Shown piece after piece: positions 19,015-27,368 of a stretch of 64,000 nt of DNA. Every line of letters begins with the position of its first letter. Within the stretch, counting starts at the first letter, position 1. The notes beneath the pieces were generated by a model. The model was given only the letters and a program-made list of their open reading frames with translations. It ran no database searches and was not told where the DNA came from. The position numbers and the translations under genes were made by a program. Location: the NCBI RefSeq assembly GCF_003955685.1, contig NZ_RXHJ01000014.1:1-64000 (forward strand), in the 5' to 3' direction. Source of the DNA: Corynebacterium hylobatis (GTDB lineage Bacteria; Actinomycetota; Actinomycetes; Mycobacteriales; Mycobacteriaceae).

Positions 19015-20217
19015 ATGACCACTGCCGCTCTCAACACCACCGCGATGGAGGCTCCCGTCGCTGACTGGGTCACCATCCCGGAGCTCTACCACGATCCGTA
19101 CCCGATCTACCGCCGCCTGCGGGAGGAGGCGCCCGTGCACTGGGTACCTGCCATCAACCGGTACCTGGTCGTCAGCTACGACGCCTGTCACGAGATTGAC
19201 CACGATACCGAGAACTTCACCGCGGATGAACAGGGTTCGCTGATGAAGCGGGCCATGGGGCACTCGATGCTCCGCAAGGACGACCCGGAGCATGCCGACG
19301 ATCGCCGCGGCTACGGAAACGTGCTCAAGCCCAAAGCGATCAAGAGCATCTGGACCGGAATCTTCCAGGAGAACACCGACCACTACCTGAAGCATTACCG
19401 CTCCCTGGGGCCCGGCGCGGACCTCCACACCGAATTCGCCGCTCCCCTGGCCGCCGAGAACCTGCGTGCCATCCTCGGCTTCGAGAACATCACTCAGGAG
19501 GACCTGCAGCGGTGGAGCCAGGCGCTCATCGACGGCACCGGAAACTACGCCGATGATCCGGAGGTCTGGGCCCGCAGCGAGCGCGCCTACGACGAGGTGG
19601 ACGCCGCCATCGATGAAATGCTCCCGCGCCTGAAGGCCAATCCGAACCACACGCTTCTGTCACAGGTGCTGGAATACGGCATGCCGATGACAAACGTCCG
19701 CGCCAATCTCAAGATGACCATCGGCGGTGGACTCAACGAACCGCGCGATGTCATCGGCACCCTGGCCTGGGCCCTGCTGTCCAACCCGGAGCAGGCTGAG
19801 GCGGTCCGCCGCGACAAGTCGTTGTGGCTGCCCGCCTTCGATGAGGCCGTCCGATGGGTCGCCCCCATCGGCATGTACTCCCGTCAGGTGGTCAAGGACG
19901 TCGAGTTGCAGGGGGTGCATCTGAAGGCGGGCTCTCGGCTCGGTGTCAATGTCGGTGCCGCCAACCGCGATCCCGGCCAGTTCGAGGACCCCGAGTCCTT
20001 CAACATCTTCCGGGAAAAGCTGCCCCATCTCGGGTTCGGCTCCGGCATCCATTTCTGCGCCGGTGCGTGGATAGCCAAGGCGATGGTCGCCCAGATCGCG
20101 GTGCCCCAGCTGTTCCGCGAATTTGACGGCCTGGCGCTCGACCCTGCCAATGAGGCGGTTGAAGGCGGATGGGTCTTCCGCGGGATGCTCAGCCTCCCGC
20201 TCATCTGGAATACCTAA
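19015..20217 (+). CDS. cytochrome P450 monooxygenase
   Basis: The soluble bacterial P450 has 400 residues. The heme loop is FGSGIHFCAGAW with the thiolate cysteine, and the ExxR helix appears as EAVR in FDEAVRWVAP. The I-helix reads GGLNEPRD, so the usual acid-Thr pair is replaced by Glu-Pro. The same kind of EP change occurs in GcoA (CYP255A), an aromatic O-demethylase, which hints at an aromatic ether or similar substrate. The start at 19015 is chosen because AAAGG lies close upstream; a longer frame from 18928 would run through the promoter. Electrons should come from the two genes that follow. Confidence 0.88.
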   Translation: MTTAALNTTAMEAPVADWVTIPELYHDPYPIYRRLREEAPVHWVPAINRYLVVSYDACHEIDHDTENFTADEQGSLMKRAMGHSMLRKDDPEHADDRRGYGNVLKPKAIKSIWTGIFQENTDHYLKHYRSLGPGADLHTEFAAPLAAENLRAILGFENITQEDLQRWSQALIDGTGNYADDPEVWARSERAYDEVDAAIDEMLPRLKANPNHTLLSQVLEYGMPMTNVRANLKMTIGGGLNEPRDVIGTLAWALLSNPEQAEAVRRDKSLWLPAFDEAVRWVAPIGMYSRQVVKDVELQGVHLKAGSRLGVNVGAANRDPGQFEDPESFNIFREKLPHLGFGSGIHFCAGAWIAKAMVAQIAVPQLFREFDGLALDPANEAVEGGWVFRGMLSLPLIWNT

Positions 20218-20251
20218 ACCCCAGACACTCCAACAGAAATGAGGAAATTCC

Positions 20252-20578
20252 ATGTCCACCATCACCTTTAACCTCACCGACGGCACCCGCCGTGACATCG
20301 AGACCGACCCAGAAACCTCTGTGATGCGTGCGGCCCTGTCCAACGGGGTAACCGGCATTGTCGGTGAGTGCGGCGGGCAGGCGATGTGTGCCACGTGCCA
20401 CGTCTACGTCCACGATGAATACGTCGACCAGCTACCGGACATGTCCGAGGATGAGGAGGAGATGCTTGAGGTCACCTCCTCGGAACGGGATGAGCGACGC
20501 AGCCGGCTGGGCTGTCAGATCACGGCCGGGGGCCCACTCGACCGTATCGAGGTCGACGTCCCCGCCACCCAGGTATAG
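20252..20578 (+). CDS. [2Fe-2S] ferredoxin (P450 redox partner)
   Basis: This 108-residue ferredoxin is of the adrenodoxin/putidaredoxin type, with ligands C40, C46, C49 (GECGGQAMCATCHVYV) and C88 (RLGCQI). It carries single electrons from the flavoprotein reductase to the P450. It lies 34 bases after the P450 gene with GAGGAA before the ATG, and resembles rhodocoxin and terpredoxin. Confidence 0.92.
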   Translation: MSTITFNLTDGTRRDIETDPETSVMRAALSNGVTGIVGECGGQAMCATCHVYVHDEYVDQLPDMSEDEEEMLEVTSSERDERRSRLGCQITAGGPLDRIEVDVPATQV

Positions 20579-20596
20579 AACGCGAGGTCTTCCATC

Positions 20597-21868
20597 ATGT
20601 CACTGCATCACACCGTTATCATCGGTGCCGGTCAGGCGGGGATCCAGGCAGCTGATTCGCTCCGCGCCGAGGGTTACCGCGGACGGCTCACAATGCTTTC
20701 GGACGAGACCGTCCTGCCGTATCAACGCCCCCAGTTGTCCAAGGATTTCCTGGATGCCCGCGCAGCCTCAGAAATGCCGGAAGCTCTGCCGCTGCGCGCC
20801 GAGTCGTTCTTCACCGACAACCACATCGACCTGCGCCGCGGTACAGCCGCCCTATCGATCGAACCTGACCGGAGACGGATTCACCTGGCCACGGGTGGTT
20901 ATCTGGATTACACCGACCTGATCATCGCAACCGGCACACGGGCGCGCCAACTGCCGGTGCCCGGCACACATCTCGCCGGCGTTCATACCCTCCGCACCAT
21001 CGAGGACTCCCACGCACTGCGCGAGGACCTGATGAACGCCCGGACGATGGTCGTTGTCGGGGCCGGTTTCATCGGTCTGGAGATCGCGGCCGTGGCCCGG
21101 GGCCGGGGCATTGACGTCACGGTCCTGGCAGGAGCGGCTCCCCCGATGGCCCGCGCCGTCAGCCCCGTCATGTCCGACTGGTTCGCCGGCTGCCACCGGG
21201 ACAACGGGGTCGATCTGTGTGACGCGGAGTCGGCCGTCGAATTCCAGGGCAGCGGTGGACGCGTCCGACGCGTGATCTCCGACAAGGGACGACGTTACGA
21301 CGCCGATGTAGTGGTCGTGGGCATCGGTGCTGTCGCCAACGTGGAAATGCTCTCCGACACCGGCATTGACGTCCACAACGGGGTGATCGTGGACGAGTTC
21401 CTCCGCACCTCCTGCCCCGGCGTCTGGGCGCTGGGTGACTGCGCCACCCTCCCCACAGGGCCAGGTGGTGCCCGCACCCGCATCGAATCCGTGCAGAACG
21501 CCACCGACCAGGGACGTCTCCTGGCCCGGAACCTCATCGCCTCCCACAGCGGAGCACCCCTGACCGCCTACGGGGCGTTGCCGTGGTTCTGGTCCCACCA
21601 GGGGGCTTTCAAACTGCAGATCGCGGGTGTGAGTGGCCCGGATTCCACCGACAACCTGGTGTTGGGCAATCCTGCATCGGGTAAGTTTTCCGTGCTCCGT
21701 TTCACCTCCGACGGCAAGCTGGCAGCTGTCGAGTCGGTGAATTCACCGGGCGAGCACATGGCCGCCCGCAAGCTTCTCACCCAGCCCGTTCCGGTGACGG
21801 TGGCTGAGGCCTCTGTTCCTGGCTTCTGCCTCAAACAACACTCCCGCCGGGTGCTCGTCCCCGCCTAG
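20597..21868 (+). CDS. FAD/NAD(P)H ferredoxin reductase (P450 redox partner)
   Basis: The 423-residue flavoprotein has two dinucleotide-binding Rossmann motifs, VIIGAGQAGIQAA at the N-terminus for FAD and VVVGAGFIGLEIAA near residue 155 for NAD(P)H, plus VWALGDCA for the FAD ribityl contact. It matches putidaredoxin-reductase and rhodocoxin-reductase (ThcD) proteins. It should pass electrons from NADH to the ferredoxin encoded 18 bases upstream, completing a class I P450 system. Confidence 0.9.
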   Translation: MSLHHTVIIGAGQAGIQAADSLRAEGYRGRLTMLSDETVLPYQRPQLSKDFLDARAASEMPEALPLRAESFFTDNHIDLRRGTAALSIEPDRRRIHLATGGYLDYTDLIIATGTRARQLPVPGTHLAGVHTLRTIEDSHALREDLMNARTMVVVGAGFIGLEIAAVARGRGIDVTVLAGAAPPMARAVSPVMSDWFAGCHRDNGVDLCDAESAVEFQGSGGRVRRVISDKGRRYDADVVVVGIGAVANVEMLSDTGIDVHNGVIVDEFLRTSCPGVWALGDCATLPTGPGGARTRIESVQNATDQGRLLARNLIASHSGAPLTAYGALPWFWSHQGAFKLQIAGVSGPDSTDNLVLGNPASGKFSVLRFTSDGKLAAVESVNSPGEHMAARKLLTQPVPVTVAEASVPGFCLKQHSRRVLVPA

Positions 21869-22016
21869 AAATTCCGTCCCTTCTCGAAATTTCCCCCAGA
21901 GCCGTGATTAGCACGGTCCTCCACCATCGACAGCCTGCCTGTGGCGCGTGTGCTCCGAACTGCCTGAAAAGCACCGCCGTCGGCCACTTCCCCCATGCCT
22001 CCCCGAGGAGCCCGCC

Positions 22017-23438
22017 ATGTCTGTGCTTCAACCCACCCCGACCGTTGCAGTAGCGGAAACCAGTGCGAAGCCTGTCAGTCAGCGCCGCGTCGCCTTCGCC
22101 ACCATCGCCGGCACCACCGTCGAATGGTACGATTTCTTCATCTACGCCCAGGCCGCTGGCCTCGTCTTCACACACCTCATGTTCGAGCCTGCCGGCCAAC
22201 AGGTCGGGCTCATCCTCTCTTTCGCTTCCGTCGGGATCAGTTTCCTTTTCCGTCCGTTGGGGGCCTTCCTCGCCGGCCACCTGGGTGACCGGGTAGGCCG
22301 CCGTGCCGTGCTCGTAGCGACTCTCATACTGATGGGCGTGGCCACGACGATGATCGGCCTGCTGCCCACCTACGCCACCATCGGGGTGGCGGCCCCTCTT
22401 CTCCTGGTGTTGCTGCGCATCCTGCAGGGCATCTCCGCTGGCGGTGAGTGGGGCGGGGCGGCCCTGATGGCCGTCGAACACGCCCCCGCCCACCGCCGCG
22501 GACTGGCGGGCACCTATCCGCAGCTGGGTGTTCCCCTCGGCATGCTCCTGGCAGCTGGTGTCTTTGCCCTGATGACAGGGGTGATCACTCCGGGTGATGC
22601 CTTCCTCGAGTGGGGGTGGCGTGTGCCCTTCCTCCTGAGCTTCGTCCTCGTGCTCATCGGCCACTTCATCCGACGTTCAGTGGATGAATCCCCCGTGTTC
22701 CAGGAAATCGCAGAACGTAAGGAGCAGACCTCGGCACCGGTGGCCAAGCTCTTCCGCTTCCATTGGCCGCTGATCATCGTGTCCGCCCTGCTCTTCGCAG
22801 GCAATAACGCCGGCGGATACATGACCACCGGTGGTTTCATCACCGCTTATTCCACCAACCCGGAGGGGCCGGTCGGTCTCGACCGGACCGAGGTTCTGCT
22901 TGCCGTCACCGCCTCCGCCGCCGTCTGGTTCGTCGCCACCCTGGCCGCCGGTTTCCTCAGCGACGCCATCGGGCGCCGCAAGACCTTCCTCATCGGTTAC
23001 GCCTGGTTGTTGACCATGGCCTTCCCTCTCTTCCTCCTGGTCAATACCGGCAATATCTGGATGCTCACCTTGGGACTGAGCTTATTCGCCATCGGCCTTG
23101 GTCTGACCTACGGCCCGCAGGCCTCCTGGTACGCCGAGCTGTTCCCCGCCAATGTCCGGTTCTCGGGAGTATCCATCTCCTACGCCCTCGGCGCCATCCT
23201 CGGCGGCGCCTTCGCACCCCTGATCGCCCAGGCCCTGCTCAGCGCCACCGGAACTACCCTGGCGGTCTCCACTTACCTGTCGATCATGTTCCTCATCGGT
23301 ACCGCCGCCGCCCTGGTCCTTCAGGACAAGCCCGGCCGCCCGCTCGGAATTGGCGAACAGGAGGAGCAGGAGAAGTACGCTGTTCTCCGTACCTCACCCC
23401 GCTATCAGAAGCGGGAGCAGGAGATGGTCGAGGTCTGA
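22017..23438 (+). CDS. MFS transporter, metabolite:H+ symporter (MHS) type
   Basis: The 473-residue protein has about 12 membrane segments and MHS signatures: GTTVEWYDFFIY at the first helix, GAFLAGHLGDRVGRR in the loop 2-3, and QGISAGGEWGGA. MHS members import organic acids such as shikimate, citrate, protocatechuate-like aromatics or betaine. In this operon it is likely to bring in the P450 substrate. The start at 22017 has GAGGAG 6 bases upstream; an earlier in-frame ATG at 21948 lacks one. It lies 148 bases after the reductase and could have its own promoter. Confidence 0.85.
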   Translation: MSVLQPTPTVAVAETSAKPVSQRRVAFATIAGTTVEWYDFFIYAQAAGLVFTHLMFEPAGQQVGLILSFASVGISFLFRPLGAFLAGHLGDRVGRRAVLVATLILMGVATTMIGLLPTYATIGVAAPLLLVLLRILQGISAGGEWGGAALMAVEHAPAHRRGLAGTYPQLGVPLGMLLAAGVFALMTGVITPGDAFLEWGWRVPFLLSFVLVLIGHFIRRSVDESPVFQEIAERKEQTSAPVAKLFRFHWPLIIVSALLFAGNNAGGYMTTGGFITAYSTNPEGPVGLDRTEVLLAVTASAAVWFVATLAAGFLSDAIGRRKTFLIGYAWLLTMAFPLFLLVNTGNIWMLTLGLSLFAIGLGLTYGPQASWYAELFPANVRFSGVSISYALGAILGGAFAPLIAQALLSATGTTLAVSTYLSIMFLIGTAAALVLQDKPGRPLGIGEQEEQEKYAVLRTSPRYQKREQEMVEV

Positions 23439-23521
23439 TCTCCTCCTTGACCTCTCCGAAGGACCATGTGACCCGCCTGGCATCGTGACTCTTGGGTGGC
23501 TCCACCAGATTCAGCGTGTTG

Positions 23522-23550
23522 TTCAACCGGGGATTTTCCCGGCGGGTTGA
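23522..23550 (+). terminator. weak hairpin after the transporter gene
   Basis: An imperfect dyad (TTCAACCGGGGA with CCCGGCGGGTTGAA) has a TTTT loop. No T-run follows, so termination is uncertain. Confidence 0.3.
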
Positions 23551-23640
23551 ATAACAGGGTTCCGGGCGGTGGCTCTCCTTGCGGGTCAGGATACGTGGGT
23601 GCCACTCATCGGATTTTTTTAACACCACTGATCTACGTAG

Positions 23641-23686
23641 ATGACGGGGCCCTGCCCGACCAGAATGGTCGGACAGGGCCCCGTCA
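23641..23686 (-). terminator. strong hairpin after the PRC-barrel gene
   Basis: A near-perfect dyad starting ATGACGGGGCCCTG and ending CAGGGCCCCGTCAT encloses a second stem (CGACC/GGTCG). It sits 22 bases past the stop of the minus-strand gene and may also block plus-strand read-through. Confidence 0.65.
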
Positions 23687-23708
23687 TCATCAGAAGGGTC
23701 GAACCGGG

Positions 23709-24518
23709 TCAGCGGCGGAGGGTGGGGTCACCCTCGATGTCACCGTCAACGGCGCCATCGACGTCGAGCTCCTCGCGGGCGACATCCTCGCGGACGGTCT
23801 CCTTGTGCAGGCCGACCTCCTCCACCGGGACGGTCTCCTTGTTGACGTTCACGCGCTCCTCGCTGAGGGTCACGGAGGCTTCATCCTCACCGAGGTCGCC
23901 GCCACGGACGGCCCGGTCACTGTCGACCGGGGTTCGCTCGATGCGGACCTCCTCACGCTCCACCGGAACCTCGACGGTCTCCGTGTCGTGGACGACGTAC
24001 TTGCGCAGTCGGACTGCGCCGGTCTGGACGCGCTCCTTGTCCACGTTGACGCGCTCCTCGGAGAGCGTCAGGGAGGAGTCGGCATCAACATCGTCGCGCC
24101 GGCCGGTGGTGACGTCGGTGCCGCCGGCGAAACCTGCGGCCTCGCGGTCCACCAGACGATCGCGGTCGTAATCGCGGAGATCAGCGTCGTAGTTCTCCGT
24201 GTTCTGGGCACCCTCCAGGCCGTAGTGACGGTAGATGAGGGACTGGTCCTCATCAGTGAGATGGGCGTCATCGTTGATGTCGGGGGCGTCCTGAATACGG
24301 TCCTTGGTAAAGCTCAGGCGCAGTTCCTCACCGGTGAGCTGGTGGCCGCGGAGAGGCACCAGGCTGGAGCTCATGCCGAAGAGACCGTGCCCCACCTCCA
24401 CGAAGTCGGGCTGACCGGTGGCGTCATTGACGTACACCTGCTTGACGGAGCCCAGCTTGTCGCCGTTCTTGTCATAGGCGGTGGCGTGGGTGAGATCCTG
24501 AATATTGCGGTTGACCAT
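23709..24518 (-). CDS. PRC-barrel and DUF2382 stress-response-type protein
   Basis: The 269-residue soluble protein has an N-terminal PRC-barrel (about 1-95, AYDKNGDKLGSVKQVYVND...FVEVGHG) and a C-terminal DUF2382/YsnF-AvaK region made of charged repeats: LSEERVNVDKERV and LSEERVNVNKETV, with VPVEREEV between. Proteins of this kind are stress- or stationary-phase-linked in many actinobacteria; the molecular role is unclear. The start at 24518 follows AAGGAG by 10 bases; the longer upstream frame lacks similarity and is rejected. Confidence 0.85.
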   Translation of the reverse strand: MVNRNIQDLTHATAYDKNGDKLGSVKQVYVNDATGQPDFVEVGHGLFGMSSSLVPLRGHQLTGEELRLSFTKDRIQDAPDINDDAHLTDEDQSLIYRHYGLEGAQNTENYDADLRDYDRDRLVDREAAGFAGGTDVTTGRRDDVDADSSLTLSEERVNVDKERVQTGAVRLRKYVVHDTETVEVPVEREEVRIERTPVDSDRAVRGGDLGEDEASVTLSEERVNVNKETVPVEEVGLHKETVREDVAREELDVDGAVDGDIEGDPTLRR

Positions 24519-24886
24519 TTGTTGCACTCCTTCGTTCGGTGATCCATCCGTCCGGGACTCTGCCCTTGAGCGGCTACCGGTCTCCGGCGGATGCTTCATA
24601 TTCGTTCTTGGTTGTGCACGGCCCAGCCTAGGAGCGGAATCCATGCACATGCACTTATGTCGCGGCACGGGTAGGGACCTGTGACTTTTCCCACATGAAA
24701 CACACAGGAACCTGAAAGCCTCACCAGGGAGAACAGGATTTTCTGTGCGGATGAGCAAGAGAAAAATCCTGCTGCCTTCAGCCGGGTGCGGTCGCCCCCA
24801 CTGTCGCCTGAGCGCCTCTGGGCGCTATTCCGGAGGAGTGCTGCCATCCCCGCCACTTGGCCCCGTGGCCCGGAGAACAGACTGAA
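24519..24886. other. intergenic, no gene seen
   Basis: Between the PRC-barrel start and the DnaA-box cluster I see no convincing gene. The segment near 24600-24740 should hold the PRC-barrel promoter. Nothing else stands out. Confidence 0.5.
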
Positions 24887-25190
24887 TGTGGACAACCCGC
24901 GAGTTATCCCCAGGGCGGTGGATAATCTCCGGGCATTATCTCCCGCCCCCCAGGGGCGGAATTCATCCACAGATGTTATCCACACTGTGGATAGTTACAT
25001 TCTTGTAATTTCCAGAATATGGCCGTTTCCCTGCTCGGAGACATGTCACTGACCTGCCATATCGGTGATTTTATCGAACATCTGCGCAGGTGGGGAAAAC
25101 TCTCCACAAAGTTATCCACAAGCTGGGGACAACTTAGGACAAGGTGTGACGGTGACAATATCCACAGATTGATCCACAGCCTGTGGATAA
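24887..25190. promoter_or_regulatory. DnaA-box cluster distant from dnaA
   Basis: At least ten DnaA-box-like 9-mers lie in about 300 bases on both strands. Perfect TTATCCACA boxes are at 24976-24984 (+), 25112-25120 (+) and 25182-25190 (-). TTGTCCACA is at 24887-24895 (-). One-mismatch copies are at 24904, 24917, 24963, 24986, 25124, 25158 and 25170. An AT-richer stretch without boxes lies at about 24991-25080. The cluster sits between the PRC-barrel and rhomboid genes, about 23 kb from dnaA. It could titrate DnaA, regulate its reactivation, or take part in initiation. Confidence 0.8.
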
Positions 25191-25205
25191 CTTTTTACCC
25201 ACAAT

Positions 25206-25853
25206 TTACACAAGCAGCACCAGCACACAGGCGAGGACAAACACACCGAGGACACCCGCCCAGCGCACCCGGGGCTGAGGTTGGACCAGGAAGAAGACCA
25301 TCAGCAGGCCGAAGAACAGGCCACCGAGATGCCCCCACAGGGAGACATTCGGGGCGATGAAGGTGTAGACCACATTGACCAGGATGAGGATCATGGGGGC
25401 GCGCAGGTCCCCACCCCGGACGCGGGTGATGCCGACGAGCAGGACCATGAGGGCGAAGATCGCCCCGGAAGCCCCTGCGGTGGGGGTGGACCAGTCCAGC
25501 CACAGCACGGTCGCGGAGGCCCCGATCCCACCGGCGAGGAAGGCTGCGGCGTATAACGCGGTCCCGGCAAAGCGCTCGATCTCCCGGCCGATGAGCAGCA
25601 GCAGAAAGCCGTTGATGGCCACGTGCCCCAGGTCGATGTGAAGGAAGACCGCACCCAGGGCCCGGAGCCGGTCCAGTCCGCCTGCGGAGACCTCGGGCCC
25701 GTAGAGGAGCCAGCTGTCGCCGAGGGAGGAGCCGGAGAGGTTGTACATCAGGGAGCGGGACTGCAGGGCGGTGATCGCGTAGACCGCAACGGCCACGAGG
25801 GTGAACAGGGTGGTGGCGGGGACGTCATGCCACCACCGGCGCAGGATGGTCAC
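25206..25853 (-). CDS. rhomboid-family intramembrane serine protease
   Basis: The 215-residue protein has about six membrane helices and the rhomboid catalytic set: GASGAIF with the active serine in GxSG, HLGG with the partner histidine in the last core helix, and the HVAINGF (HxxxN) motif. It cleaves membrane proteins within the bilayer. The GTG start is preceded by a GGAGG-like stretch (CCGTGA context). It is downstream of ppiA, a neighbourhood kept in corynebacteria; its substrate is unknown. Confidence 0.88.
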   Translation of the reverse strand: MTILRRWWHDVPATTLFTLVAVAVYAITALQSRSLMYNLSGSSLGDSWLLYGPEVSAGGLDRLRALGAVFLHIDLGHVAINGFLLLLIGREIERFAGTALYAAAFLAGGIGASATVLWLDWSTPTAGASGAIFALMVLLVGITRVRGGDLRAPMILILVNVVYTFIAPNVSLWGHLGGLFFGLLMVFFLVQPQPRVRWAGVLGVFVLACVLVLLV

Positions 25854-25878
25854 GGGGAGGAACTCCTGGGGAAAGGGG

Positions 25879-25917
25879 AAGGCCCGCCGCCGTTGCTGGA
25901 CAACGGGGGCGGGCCTT
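25879..25917 (-). terminator. terminator after ppiA
   Basis: The dyad AAGGCCCGCC...CAACGG.GGCGGGCCTT has a 5-base loop (CTGGA), 15 bases past the ppiA stop, followed on the minus strand by a C/T-rich run. Confidence 0.65.
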
Positions 25918-25931
25918 GCGGGAAGACTGGG

Positions 25932-26462
25932 TCAGGCGATGGTGATGGACTCGATGACGACCGGCTCAACCGGGCGGTCCATGCGGTCGGTGCCGGTGGT
26001 GGCGATCGCGTCGACGACCTTCTGGGACTCCGCGTCGGTGACCTCACCGAAGATGGTGTGATGGTTGTTCAGGTGCGGGGTCGGGCCGACGGTGATGAAG
26101 AACTGGGAGCCGTTGGTGCCCGGGCCGGCGTTGGCCATGGCCAGCAGGTAGGGGCGGTCGAAGCCCAGCTCCGGGTGGAACTCGTCGGCGAAGTTGTAGC
26201 CCGGGCCACCACGGCCGGTGCCGGTCGGGTCGCCGCCCTGGATCATGAAGCCGTTGATGACGCGGTGGAAGACGGCTCCGTCGTAGAACGGGCCGGTCTT
26301 CTCGCCCTTGGCGTTCTCGGTGGAGTAGTCCTTCGTGCCCTGGGCCAGGCCGACGAAGTTGTCGACGGTCACCGGTGCGTGGTTGCCGAAGAGCTCGATG
26401 ACGATGTCGCCGCGGTTGGTGTGCAGCGTCGCGGTAGCGGTCTTGTTGGTCATGTGGGACAT
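25932..26462 (-). CDS. ppiA: cyclophilin-type peptidyl-prolyl cis-trans isomerase
   Basis: The 176-residue single-domain cytoplasmic cyclophilin has the active-site stretch [19 protein letters not shown] and [12 protein letters not shown]. It speeds proline isomerisation during protein folding. A second in-frame ATG at 26453 gives [18 protein letters not shown] and is an equally likely start. No signal peptide is present. Confidence 0.93.
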   Translation of the reverse strand: MSHMTNKTATATLHTNRGDIVIELFGNHAPVTVDNFVGLAQGTKDYSTENAKGEKTGPFYDGAVFHRVINGFMIQGGDPTGTGRGGPGYNFADEFHPELGFDRPYLLAMANAGPGTNGSQFFITVGPTPHLNNHHTIFGEVTDAESQKVVDAIATTGTDRMDRPVEPVVIESITIA

Positions 26463-26499
26463 CGTAGCGAAACCTACGCGCCCGTGCGGGGCCGGCAGG

Positions 26500-27222
26500 C
26501 TACTTACCGGCCACCGTGGGCATGTCCTCAGGCAGATCGCGCAGTTCCAGCCCGGCCACCGCCCGCCAGATGATGTGGTGCAGACACCCGGGGTCGATCT
26601 CCAGACGACTGGCTGTCTGCCGGAGTAGATTGTGTGCCGCGGGCAGGGAGATGCCGGTGTCCTGACCCAGCAGTTCCGCCAGAAAACGCAGCACCATCCA
26701 GTCGGGGGTGGATGCAGGCAGCCCGGCGAGCATCAGCAGATAGTCGTAGGTGATCCCGGCGCTCTGGCTCTCCAACTCCAGCCAACCGGTGCGTACCGGA
26801 TTGTCCCGGGGATTGTCTGCCACCACTCGATGCAGGTCATCCACGGTGCCGAGGCCCAGATCGATCATCAACCGTGCCCCCTGCTGGATAATCCTGCTCT
26901 TCAGCTCCACGCCCGAACTGGTCTCGGCGGGATCGACGTTGCGCGTCACGGCCTCCGCCCACAGCCGCGGCCCATTGGCCTCGGTGATCGACTGGAGCAG
27001 GTTCTCCGCCCCGTGCTCGCCCCCGTAGGGGTGGCGGACCCGGTAGCGCAGCATCACACCGACCACCGACTTGTAACTGGAGCCGGGCGAATAAAGCGCA
27101 TCAATGAGGCACATCGCCAGGCTGTCGGGGTAACCCGCCGGGGTCCGCCACAGGATGGGGTCCCCCAACTGCTTCTCGCAGTAGTCGATCAGGGTCTGGG
27201 TCTCAGGGATGGTGGTATTCAC
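26500..27222 (-). CDS. conserved actinobacterial protein of unknown function
   Basis: The 240-residue soluble, mostly helical protein has no membrane segment. It starts [18 protein letters not shown] and has [23 protein letters not shown], and it ends with [15 protein letters not shown]. Similar unnamed proteins occur in actinobacteria. The helix-turn pattern recalls helix-hairpin-helix DNA-glycosylase-like proteins, but I see no catalytic residues that would prove it. It is a single-gene unit 37 bases upstream of ppiA on the same strand. Confidence 0.6.
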   Translation of the reverse strand: MNTTIPETQTLIDYCEKQLGDPILWRTPAGYPDSLAMCLIDALYSPGSSYKSVVGVMLRYRVRHPYGGEHGAENLLQSITEANGPRLWAEAVTRNVDPAETSSGVELKSRIIQQGARLMIDLGLGTVDDLHRVVADNPRDNPVRTGWLELESQSAGITYDYLLMLAGLPASTPDWMVLRFLAELLGQDTGISLPAAHNLLRQTASRLEIDPGCLHHIIWRAVAGLELRDLPEDMPTVAGK

Positions 27223-27314
27223 GCTGATTCTCGATTCGGCGGCCAGGGTGTGATGTAGGCCATAAGCATACTCTTATGGATCGCCGGAATCAGGTGGGAC
27301 GGGGAAATGGAAAA

Positions 27315-27348
27315 GCAGCGCGCTCAGCCGACCGGCTGAGCGCGCTGC
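27315..27348 (-). terminator. terminator after metE
   Basis: The perfect 15-bp stem GCAGCGCGCTCAGCC with its complement has a GACC loop, 20 bases past the metE stop. The minus strand continues TTTTCCATTT. Confidence 0.85.
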
Positions 27349-27368
27349 CCTCGGAGCGGGAGAGCGGT

